Source: Bacteroidales bacterium (GTDB lineage: Bacteria > Bacteroidota > Bacteroidia > Bacteroidales > WCHB1-69). Taken from it: a DNA stretch of 6,014 nucleotides. The notes beneath the pieces are model-generated. The model was not told the DNA's origin and searched no databases. It saw only the letters and a list, made by a program, of their open reading frames with translations. A program made the translations under genes and the position numbers. The DNA lies in the NCBI GenBank assembly GCA_016290715.1, contig JAEEUY010000066.1, forward strand, positions 1-6,014, given 5' to 3'. This document shows positions 1 to 6,014 of this stretch, piece after piece (positions within the stretch are counted from its first letter, which is position 1; every line of letters starts with the position of its first letter).

Positions 1-54
1 CACATAAAATAATATTCTTTTTATCAAGTTATATAATTTTACGATTTTTTCTTT

Positions 55-696
55 ATGGGTAAAATTAGAGATTTCTTTCGACCGCAACGTTTAGGCTTTC
101 ATCTTGTGTTGGCCGTGGTAATTACGCTATTGCTGATGCTGGTTGCCGCATGGGTGTTAAAGGCTTATACCCAGCACGGCAAAGAGGTGGAAATGCCCAA
201 TTATATTGGAATGAATGGGAATGATCTGATGAATGAGACTTCGGAAGATTTTGTTTTCGTTGTTCGGAATACCATTTATGCAAAGGATAAACCGGAGGGT
301 ACGGTGGTGGAGCAAGATCCCATTCCGGGGGAGAATGTGAAAAAACATCGGAAAGTTTATTTGACGCTTTCTTCTCCTGTGCCGCCCACAGTGGAAATGC
401 CGCAGCTCGCCGGTGATATCACACTGCGGCAGGCAATCACAATCCTTGAGGATTCGGGACTGGAGTTGGATAAAGTGATTTATACTCAGAGTGAAAATGT
501 GAATCTGGTTTTGGAGCAATATTATAAGGGACGACCGATTAAAAGTGGTACAAAGTTGAATCAAGGGGCGAAAATCACGTTGGAAGTGGGTGCGGATGTC
601 CGTGACATAGATGCAGAAGGCGACATTCCTGTGGATGATCTTGCTCCGGATCCCAATGATGAAAGTAGCGGTGAAAATTTTTACTATAATAATTGA
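55..696 (+). CDS. Membrane-anchored protein with two PASTA domains
   Basis: A 213-residue protein with a short basic N-terminus (residues 1-12, with R5, R9, R12), one hydrophobic helix at about residues 14-37, and two PASTA-type repeats at about 44-107 and 111-179. Each repeat shows the typical opening (VEMPNYIGM and VEMPQLAGD); the first also shows the typical QDPIPGENV loop. The positive N-terminus predicts a cytoplasmic start and periplasmic PASTA domains. In other bacteria PASTA domains occur on Ser/Thr kinases and penicillin-binding proteins and bind peptidoglycan fragments or muropeptides; here no kinase or transpeptidase domain is attached, so an envelope-associated scaffold or sensor role is inference only. 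Residues 181-213 form an acidic, probably disordered tail rich in D/E/N. The ATG at 55 follows an A/T-rich leader without a Shine-Dalgarno sequence, normal for Bacteroidota. The stop codon lies 8 bp before the next gene's ATG, suggesting co-transcription. Family assignment is secure; function is not known. Confidence 0.93.
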   Translation: MGKIRDFFRPQRLGFHLVLAVVITLLLMLVAAWVLKAYTQHGKEVEMPNYIGMNGNDLMNETSEDFVFVVRNTIYAKDKPEGTVVEQDPIPGENVKKHRKVYLTLSSPVPPTVEMPQLAGDITLRQAITILEDSGLELDKVIYTQSENVNLVLEQYYKGRPIKSGTKLNQGAKITLEVGADVRDIDAEGDIPVDDLAPDPNDESSGENFYYNN

Positions 697-704
697 TTTC
701 TATC

Positions 705-2828
705 ATGAATAAAGCAAGATTATGCTTCATCTTTTTGAGCGCAATATTGATCGGCGCAACAGTTCATGCGCAGGAAGTGTTGACGGGAATTGTGCTTAAC
801 AAGCCGATAGCGCGTGAGGCAGCCAAAGAAGTGAAAACATACGTTCGGGAGGGAGCGCTGCCATTGCCATTTGTTGACGATTTTTCTAATTATCTGGGGT
901 ACCCCAATCCTCATTTGTGGGCTGATAGAAAAGTGTTTGTCAATAATACTTTTGCTCTTCGTCCCCCTACTTTAGGGGTGGCTACGTTGGACGCATTAGA
1001 TGAAAATGGTCGGATTTATAGTCATGCGGATGCTGAGGGCTTTCGGGCAGATACCCTGACATCAAATCCCATTCGCTTGGATTATAACTTTGCATTGAAC
1101 CGTAATATGCGCTTGTCGGATTCATTGTATTTGAGTTTTTATTATCAACCCGGAGGAGGCTCCTATTCGGGTCTTGAGTGGGAACGCCGCGGAAACCAGC
1201 CCGAGGGCTATGATTCACTGATTTTGGAATTTGGTTACGCCACGGGCGGTACCTACTTCGCCGGCTATGACTATTGTGAGTATGTATTGCAGGAAGGGGA
1301 GAGCTATTTGGTGGGAGATACATTGCAAAATCCATATATTCAAGGACTTATATATGTGTTTGAAGAATCTATGTATGAGGGAATGTCCGTTATGCTTCCG
1401 TGTGATTCAATCATATTGGATGAATATTATTGGGAAGAAGTATGGAGTACTCCGGGAGCATCACTTGATGCATGGCTGTCGGAAGATGAAAAGTGCTTTT
1501 TCAAACAGGTGTTGATTCCCATCAGGGATGATAGCTGGCTGATTGACAAATTCCAATTCCGTTTCCGTAATTTGGCCAGTTTGGAGTCGAATGGCATTGC
1601 GGGCTGGGCTGGCAATGTGGATCAGTGGCATATCGATTATGTGAGATTGGATGTGAATCGCTCGGCAGATGATATTTATCAGGATGACATCGCTTTTAGC
1701 GAACCTACGACTACTATTCTGAAAGATTATTATGCGATGCCGTGGAATCAATTTAGGACTTCCGATTTGCGCTCTGATTTCAGCAATGCACTGATTAATC
1801 TCTCCAATACGGTAAAAACCAGTGACTATACCTATCGTATTGTAAATCAGAATGGTGCAGAGATAGCTAATTATAATACGAATAGTGAAAATATCAAACC
1901 ATATACGCAAAATGGTTTGCATGATGAACCGGAGCATATATCGCCTGCAATCCAAATCCATGGAATGCAGTATGATGGGGCTGACAGTGCCCGTTTTGTG
2001 GTTACCCATGTTTTTAAGGAAGCAGGGGCCGGCGATATGCGCAAATGCAACGACACCTGTGTGTTCATGCAGAAATTTGGTGATTATTATGCCTATGATG
2101 ACGGTACTGCAGAGGCCGGCTACTCACTGATGTCCAATCTTACCAATCCGCAAACCTATTTCGCTATGCGGTTTTCCTTGGCCCAACCGGATACCTTGCG
2201 TGCGGTACAAATGTGGTTCAATGCGGTGCTCAATGATGATAATTTTGAGAATTTTACACTTTTGGTTTGGAACGATAACAATGGGGAACCGGGAGACATC
2301 TTATATGAAGAGGCCTTGTTGCTTCCCCGCCATGAGGAACTCTATTCCGATTTTGTTACCTATTATTTGAAAGATACACTTCCTGTAGAGGGTGTCTTTT
2401 ATGTGGGATTTTTCCAAAATCATAATGTACAGTTGAATCTGGGTTTTGATCAAAATAGTGATGGCAGAGCGCACTTTTTGTATAAAACCACCACCAACTG
2501 GCAAGAACCGTTCTTGTTTGGCACGCCGATGGTTCGGGCAGTGCTGGGTTCGCCTTGGCAAGAACCATTGGCACTCACAGAACATCCTTCGCTTCCTGAA
2601 TGTAAAATCTATCCCAATCCCGCCCATGAGTATTTTACCATCCTCTCCGATGACAATATGATTAAAAAATGTAATCTCTTTGATGCGACGGGAAGATTGG
2701 TAAAACAATGTGAACCCAATGGTTTCAGCACAAATATCCATGTCTCCGACTTGAAAAAAGGAATCTATTTTGTGCAAATTATCTATCAAGAAGGAAAAGC
2801 GACAACCCAAAAAATAATTATTCAATAA
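705..2828 (+). CDS. T9SS-exported protein with type A C-terminal sorting domain
   Basis: A 707-residue secreted protein. Residues 1-22 form a signal peptide (basic MNKAR start, hydrophobic core, cleavage likely after VHA before Q23). The last ~73 residues (635-707) form a type A T9SS sorting domain: YPNPA at 636-640, LFDATGRLV at 658-666, then the DLKKGIYFVQ strand and a TTQKIII end. The family uses this tail to cross the outer membrane, after which it is normally cut off and the protein attached to the surface or released. The middle carries motifs I associate with large beta-rich Bacteroidota exported proteins: GVATLDALDENG (91-102), VDQWHIDYVRLD (305-316), YYAYDDGTAEAGY (462-474) and VGFFQNHNVQLNLGFDQN (567-584), suggesting jelly-roll modules. 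No catalytic motif is visible, so function is unknown. Residues ~177-241 look like an extra insert. I chose the ATG at 705 because it gives a clean signal peptide; an in-frame TTG at 693 overlapping the previous stop would add four residues (start MISI). Confidence 0.92.
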   Translation: MNKARLCFIFLSAILIGATVHAQEVLTGIVLNKPIAREAAKEVKTYVREGALPLPFVDDFSNYLGYPNPHLWADRKVFVNNTFALRPPTLGVATLDALDENGRIYSHADAEGFRADTLTSNPIRLDYNFALNRNMRLSDSLYLSFYYQPGGGSYSGLEWERRGNQPEGYDSLILEFGYATGGTYFAGYDYCEYVLQEGESYLVGDTLQNPYIQGLIYVFEESMYEGMSVMLPCDSIILDEYYWEEVWSTPGASLDAWLSEDEKCFFKQVLIPIRDDSWLIDKFQFRFRNLASLESNGIAGWAGNVDQWHIDYVRLDVNRSADDIYQDDIAFSEPTTTILKDYYAMPWNQFRTSDLRSDFSNALINLSNTVKTSDYTYRIVNQNGAEIANYNTNSENIKPYTQNGLHDEPEHISPAIQIHGMQYDGADSARFVVTHVFKEAGAGDMRKCNDTCVFMQKFGDYYAYDDGTAEAGYSLMSNLTNPQTYFAMRFSLAQPDTLRAVQMWFNAVLNDDNFENFTLLVWNDNNGEPGDILYEEALLLPRHEELYSDFVTYYLKDTLPVEGVFYVGFFQNHNVQLNLGFDQNSDGRAHFLYKTTTNWQEPFLFGTPMVRAVLGSPWQEPLALTEHPSLPECKIYPNPAHEYFTILSDDNMIKKCNLFDATGRLVKQCEPNGFSTNIHVSDLKKGIYFVQIIYQEGKATTQKIIIQ

Positions 2829-2839
2829 AATTCTTATCA

Positions 2840-3157
2840 ATGCGAAACTGGATGGAAAAATTAAGAAAAGATTCCTTGTGGATGGGCATACTTTTGGCAA
2901 CCTTGGTGCCAGCCATTACTTTTGGAATAATTTATGGTGTATTGGCACTCATTATTTGGGCAACAGGTAAGGAAGTTGGGGTATTGGAACTCGTTTCCGC
3001 TCAAAAAATCATATTGTTAAGCATCATTCCCAATATATTCATTATGAGGCATTATCTCCTGAAATTAAAGTATGATTATACGGGTAGGGGAATCCTTTTG
3101 GTTACCTTTATCATAGCAATCATTTTTGTGGTGATGGAATTTACAATGGGTTCATAA
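2840..3157 (+). CDS. Small three-helix membrane protein, function unknown
   Basis: A 105-residue hydrophobic protein that I cannot assign to a named family. A basic amphipathic start (MRNWMEKLRK) precedes a long hydrophobic stretch at about 13-41, a second at about 54-73 and a third at about 84-102. Basic residues K73, K75 and R83 lie between the second and third segments (HYLLKLKYDYTGRG). By the positive-inside rule the N-terminus and the 2-3 loop would be cytoplasmic; the 1-2 loop (GKEVGVLE) would be outside. No catalytic or metal-binding motif is seen. The ATG is 11 bp after the preceding stop, and ligA starts 22 bp downstream, so it is probably translated from the same transcript. That it is a real gene rests on tight co-directional packing, a continuous open frame and a coherent membrane profile. 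Proteins of this size and layout occur in Bacteroidales as conserved hypotheticals, but I recall no experimental function. Confidence 0.8.
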   Translation: MRNWMEKLRKDSLWMGILLATLVPAITFGIIYGVLALIIWATGKEVGVLELVSAQKIILLSIIPNIFIMRHYLLKLKYDYTGRGILLVTFIIAIIFVVMEFTMGS

Positions 3158-3179
3158 CCGGATATTTGTCTTTAGGAAA

Positions 3180-5216
3180 ATGACGCCAGAAGAAGAAATT
3201 AAAAAACTTACAGCTGAATTAAACCAACATAACTATAACTATTATATGTTGGACAATCCTGTTATCAGTGATGAGGAATTTGACCACTTGCTTCGTCATT
3301 TGCAGGATTTGGAAAAAAAATACCCTGAGTTTCAACAACCGGATAGTCCTACACTAAGGGTAGGAGGAACGGTGACGAAGAAATTTCAAACGGTGAAGCA
3401 TATCTATCCGATGCTGTCGTTGGGAAATACCTATTCAGAAGAAGAACTGTTGGAATTTGATAAGAGTGTAAAATCTCTTGTGAATCAGGATGTTGAATAT
3501 GTGTGCGAATTAAAATACGATGGTTTGGCGATAAGTGTGGTTTATGAAAACGGTATTTTATTGCGGGCTGTAACGCGTGGCGACGGCACCAAAGGGGATG
3601 ATGTAACCGCCAATGTGCAAACAATCAAGTCGGTTCCGTTGCGTCTGCATGGTGATTATCCTTCATTTTTTGAAATCAGGGGAGAAATCTTGCTGCCGTT
3701 TGATCGTTTTGAGCGTCTTAACCGTGAACGCGAAGATGTGGGCGAACCTCCTTTTGCAAATCCACGTAATGCAGCCTCCGGAACACTGAAGCTGCAAGAA
3801 AGTGCGGAAGTGGCCCGCCGTGGTCTCGATTGCCGCCTCTATTATGTGTTAGGGAAAGAACTGCCTTATCAGAATCATTACGATAGTGTGATGAAATTGA
3901 AAGACTGGGGCTTTAAAACGCCGGAAGTGATCCAAAAAGCAGCCACGATTCAAGAGGTGATTGACTTTGTGCACCACTGGGATACCGAACGTAAAAAACT
4001 GCCTTTCCCTATTGATGGCATTGTAGTGAAAGTAAACTCCTATGAGTTGCAACGCCAATTGGGAATGACCGCCAAAAATCCGCGTTGGGCTATCGCCTAT
4101 AAGTTTAAGGCTGAGAAAGTTTCCACCCAATTGTTGAGTGTGGATTATCAGATTGGAAGAACCGGAATTATTACGCCCGTTGCTAATCTGTCCCCTGTAC
4201 AATTGGCGGGGACGACGGTTCGGAGGGCTACGTTGCACAACGCCGAGGTGATGAGTACGCTCGGTATTTGTAAAAATGATTATCTCTATGTGGAAAAAGG
4301 AGGCGAGATTATTCCTAAAATTGTGGGCGTTGACCTTTCAAAACGCGCTTCGGAAACAGAAAAAATAGATTTTATCACTCATTGCCCTGTATGCGGTGCC
4401 ACTTTATCCAAAAATGATGAGGAAGCGGGTACCTTCTGTCCGAATGAATTGCATTGCCCCCCTCAAATTAAAGGCAGATTAGAGCATTTTATCGGTCGGA
4501 AAGCGATGAATCTGGATTCATTGGGAGAAGGGAAAATAGAAATTTTATATGAGCGCGGACTGCTAAACAATATCGCTGATTTTTACGATTTGCAATATGA
4601 CCAGTTGTTGGGTATAGAGAAGCATTTCCCTGCGGAAGATGGAAAACCTGACCGTATTGTCAGCTTCAGGGAAAAAACCGTGGAGAATATCTTGGCGGGT
4701 ATCCAACAGTCGAAGAAAGTGCCGTTTGAGAGAGTCCTTTTTGCTATAGGTATCCGCTATGTGGGCGAAACAACAGCGAAAAAATTGGCCCGTTATTTTA
4801 AAAGTATGGATGCTTTAGCCAATGCTACGAAAGAAGAGCTAATGGAGGTGAATGATGTCGGCGACAGGGTCGCTGAAAGTATTATTCATTACTTTAACCA
4901 AACTGAAAACTTGGAAATTTTGATTCGTTTGCGCAATGCCGGATTGCAATTTGCGCTCTCGGAAGAGGAAAACACACAGATTTCCAATGTGTTGGAAGGA
5001 AAAAGTATTGTGGTAAGCGGCGTTTTCTCCATTCCTCGTGATGAAATGAAAAGAAAAATCGAACAGTATGGAGGAAAAAATGTATCCTCTATCTCTAAAA
5101 ATACGCATTTTGTTCTTGCAGGTGATAAAATGGGGCCAGAGAAACGCAAAAAAGCGGAAACACTCGGAATCAGAATTATCAGCGAACAAGAGTTTTATGA
5201 AATGATAGGAGCGTAG
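3180..5216 (+). CDS. ligA: NAD-dependent DNA ligase LigA
   Basis: Seals nicks with 3'-OH and 5'-phosphate ends using NAD+, joining Okazaki fragments and finishing excision repair in the cytoplasm. It is complete at 678 residues (E. coli LigA is 671). Domain Ia (about 1-70) has the NAD-binding YNYYMLDNPVISDEEFD region. The adenylation domain holds the nucleophile K112 in KYDG (112-115), R133 in TRGDG, E169 in RGEI, the PFANPRNAASG block (191-201), K284 in VVKVN and K308 in YKFK. The OB fold follows at about 315-395. A four-cysteine zinc site sits at C402, C405, C420 and C426, with the same spacing as in E. coli. Helix-hairpin-helix repeats cover about 430-590 and a BRCT domain 603-678. An insert of about 14 residues relative to E. 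coli lies near 480-497 (FPAEDGKPDR). All catalytic residues are present, so it should be active; the enzyme is normally essential. It closes a tightly packed four-gene run. Confidence 0.99.
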   Translation: MTPEEEIKKLTAELNQHNYNYYMLDNPVISDEEFDHLLRHLQDLEKKYPEFQQPDSPTLRVGGTVTKKFQTVKHIYPMLSLGNTYSEEELLEFDKSVKSLVNQDVEYVCELKYDGLAISVVYENGILLRAVTRGDGTKGDDVTANVQTIKSVPLRLHGDYPSFFEIRGEILLPFDRFERLNREREDVGEPPFANPRNAASGTLKLQESAEVARRGLDCRLYYVLGKELPYQNHYDSVMKLKDWGFKTPEVIQKAATIQEVIDFVHHWDTERKKLPFPIDGIVVKVNSYELQRQLGMTAKNPRWAIAYKFKAEKVSTQLLSVDYQIGRTGIITPVANLSPVQLAGTTVRRATLHNAEVMSTLGICKNDYLYVEKGGEIIPKIVGVDLSKRASETEKIDFITHCPVCGATLSKNDEEAGTFCPNELHCPPQIKGRLEHFIGRKAMNLDSLGEGKIEILYERGLLNNIADFYDLQYDQLLGIEKHFPAEDGKPDRIVSFREKTVENILAGIQQSKKVPFERVLFAIGIRYVGETTAKKLARYFKSMDALANATKEELMEVNDVGDRVAESIIHYFNQTENLEILIRLRNAGLQFALSEEENTQISNVLEGKSIVVSGVFSIPRDEMKRKIEQYGGKNVSSISKNTHFVLAGDKMGPEKRKKAETLGIRIISEQEFYEMIGA

Positions 5217-5267
5217 GGATATGAACAGGCATGGCTGCTGCCGTTGTGATATTTTATGGCATATCCC
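5216..5267. repeat. 8-bp inverted repeat just after ligA
   Basis: GGGATATG (5216-5223) and CATATCCC (5260-5267) are perfect 8-bp inverted arms separated by 36 bases. The left arm begins on the last base of the ligA stop codon. The loop itself contains a smaller GGCA/TGCC pair (5228-5231 with 5239-5242). The structure could fold in the 3' end of the ligA transcript and act as a terminator or RNA-stability element, but no U-rich run follows the right arm, so a canonical intrinsic terminator is not supported. With such a long loop, chance or a protein-binding site remain possible. Confidence 0.4.
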
Positions 5268-5268
5268 G

Positions 5269-5298
5269 TTGTCAACTGAAAACTTTTCACTACTTTTG
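5269..5298 (+). promoter_or_regulatory. Bacteroidota-type promoter for rfbD
   Basis: A -7 element TACTTTTG (5291-5298) matches TAnnTTTG exactly. Nineteen bases upstream lies TTG (5269-5271, in GTTG), matching three of four bases of the -33 TTTG box at the spacing known for the primary sigma factor of Bacteroides and relatives. Transcription would start near 5303-5307, leaving a short A/T-rich leader (CTAATTTTGAAAATAG...) before the rfbD ATG at 5324. Its position in the only sizeable intergenic gap of the window supports it. Confidence 0.7.
5277..5289. promoter_or_regulatory. Perfect palindrome in the rfbD promoter spacer, possible operator
   Basis: TGAAAA-C-TTTTCA is a perfect inverted repeat with 6-bp arms and a one-base centre, lying between the proposed -33 and -7 boxes. 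A second small palindrome, GTTG-T-CAAC (5268-5276), abuts it and covers the -33 box. Such a position would let a dimeric regulator block RNA polymerase. That is inference: the arms are A/T-rich and short enough to arise by chance, and no regulator gene is visible in the window. Confidence 0.3.
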
Positions 5299-5323
5299 CC
5301 CTAATTTTGAAAATAGTTTTTTC

Positions 5324-6014
5324 ATGGAAAAGAGAGTGCTAGTTACAGGTGCTAATGGTCAGTTAGGTAAGAGTTTACAGAAAATTGCTGGACAAAAAGG
5401 GAAAGACTGCAAATTCTTTTTTACGGATGTTGATACCTTGGATATTACCATGCGCGACGATATAGCTGCTTTTGTAAAAGCCCATGGCGTTAATGTCATT
5501 GTTAATGTGGCAGCTTATACGGCAGTGGATAAGGCAGAAGAGGAGGTGGAAAAAGCTTATTCGCTCAATCAGACGGCGGTGGCGAATTTGGCTGCGGTGG
5601 CGGCTGCGACAGATGCTTTTTTGGTTCATATTTCTACCGATTATGTGTTTGATGGTCAGGCGGTCACTCCTTATTCGGAAGAGATGGTGCCCAACCCTGT
5701 TTCGGTTTATGGCAAGTCGAAATGGGCGGGGGAGCAGGCTATGATCCAAAGCGGCTGCCGCGGGGTGATTATCCGTACGGCATGGCTCTACTCTCCGTAT
5801 GGAAACAATTTTGTGAAAACAATGCTCAGGTTGGCCAGCAGCCATTCTGAAATCAACGTGGTGGATGACCAGATAGGCTGTCCGACTTCAGCAGACGATT
5901 TGGCAGAGGTGATTATGCGTTTGATAGCCCGTAGCAGCACTGCCAAGAATCTGGAAATTTATCATTTTGCCAATAAAGGGAAAATCTCTTGGTACGATTT
6001 CGCCTGTGAAATCA
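5324..6014 (+). CDS. rfbD: dTDP-4-dehydrorhamnose reductase, 3' end beyond window
   Basis: Catalyses the last step of dTDP-L-rhamnose synthesis, the NAD(P)H-dependent reduction of dTDP-6-deoxy-L-lyxo-4-hexulose, supplying rhamnose for surface polysaccharides. It is an extended short-chain dehydrogenase (RmlD family). The first 230 residues are present, about four fifths of the usual ~285-300. Visible motifs: nucleotide-binding GANGQLG (9-15), NVAAYTAVDKAE (61-72), STDYVFDG (104-111) and YGKSK (129-133). T105, Y129 and K133 form the catalytic triad and align with Salmonella RmlD T104, Y128 and K132. RTAWLYSPYGNNFV (151-164) and VVDDQIGCPT (179-188) are family hallmarks of the substrate-binding region. 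The start at 5324 places the Rossmann loop at the expected distance from the N-terminus; an A/T-rich leader replaces a Shine-Dalgarno sequence. It has its own promoter 107 bp after ligA. Other rhamnose genes (rfbA/B/C) may follow but are outside the window. Confidence 0.96.
   Translation, partial: MEKRVLVTGANGQLGKSLQKIAGQKGKDCKFFFTDVDTLDITMRDDIAAFVKAHGVNVIVNVAAYTAVDKAEEEVEKAYSLNQTAVANLAAVAAATDAFLVHISTDYVFDGQAVTPYSEEMVPNPVSVYGKSKWAGEQAMIQSGCRGVIIRTAWLYSPYGNNFVKTMLRLASSHSEINVVDDQIGCPTSADDLAEVIMRLIARSSTAKNLEIYHFANKGKISWYDFACEI

Noticed and set aside
1..54. Possible promoter for the PASTA gene: TAATTTTA at 34-41 resembles TAnnTTTG.
   Set aside because: The last base differs from the consensus and no TTTG or TTG lies 19-21 bases upstream; in such A/T-rich DNA the partial match is not informative.
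693..704. TTG start at 693 for the T9SS gene, overlapping the PASTA gene stop codon.
   Set aside because: The ATG at 705 gives a standard signal peptide of 22 residues; the TTG adds four residues without a supporting ribosome signal.
1461..2009. 182-codon open frame on the minus strand inside the T9SS gene.
   Set aside because: Antisense shadow of a strongly supported coding region, with no family features or start signals.
2499..2566. Repeated 11-mer TGGCAAGAACC at 2499-2509 and 2556-2566.
   Set aside because: The copies are in frame and encode the short WQEP motif twice; nothing else around them is repeated, so this is probably coincidence or a minor protein motif.
2301..2900. 199-codon open frame on the minus strand across the end of the T9SS gene and the start of the small membrane gene.
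   Set aside because: It runs antisense over two well-supported genes, including the conserved sorting domain, and its translation shows no recognisable domain.
3158..3179. ATATTTG in the gap before ligA as a possible -7 box.
   Set aside because: TA is followed directly by TTTG without the two intervening bases of the consensus, and it lies too close to the start codon.
5375..5845. 156-codon open frame on the minus strand, and an 86-codon plus-strand frame at 5484-5744, inside rfbD.
   Set aside because: Both overlap the conserved RmlD motifs of rfbD; the Arg/Trp-rich plus-strand translation is a typical out-of-frame artefact.

Overview
The window looks like a piece of a Bacteroidota chromosome, probably order Bacteroidales. 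Four things point there: a large exported protein with a type A sorting tail of the type IX secretion system (T9SS), found essentially only in this phylum; a stand-alone two-PASTA membrane protein of a kind common in Bacteroidales; a DNA ligase LigA with an insert of about 14 residues relative to E. coli LigA, which I recall from Bacteroidales ligases; and a promoter matching the Bacteroidota consensus (-33 TTG, -7 TAnnTTTG) rather than a sigma70 -35/-10 pair. Start codons lack clear Shine-Dalgarno sequences, also typical of the phylum. A T9SS cargo makes the gut genus Bacteroides itself unlikely; a T9SS-bearing relative (Odoribacter-, Butyricimonas- or Porphyromonas-like) fits better, but genus cannot be settled from this sequence.

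All five genes lie on the + strand. Positions 1-54 are an A/T-rich leader. Positions 55-696 encode a membrane-anchored PASTA protein; 705-2828 a T9SS-exported protein; 2840-3157 a small three-helix membrane protein of unknown function; and 3180-5216 the complete NAD-dependent DNA ligase LigA. Gaps between these four genes are only 8, 11 and 22 bp, so they are probably co-transcribed from a promoter at or before the left edge. A 107-bp spacer follows ligA, with an inverted repeat, a compact perfect palindrome and a good Bacteroidota-type promoter. From 5324 to the right edge runs the first 230 codons of rfbD/rmlD, dTDP-4-dehydrorhamnose reductase, which begins a new transcription unit.

Functionally this is mostly ordinary chromosomal content: a cell-envelope protein, a secreted protein, DNA replication/repair, and nucleotide-sugar synthesis for surface polysaccharide. 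The first four genes appear linked by transcription rather than by one pathway. I see no RNA genes, insertion sequences, CRISPR array, phage genes or defence genes, and no convincing undescribed system. The points most worth a second look are the palindrome inside the rfbD promoter, an apparent insert of about 65 residues in the exported protein, and the uncharacterised small membrane protein before ligA.
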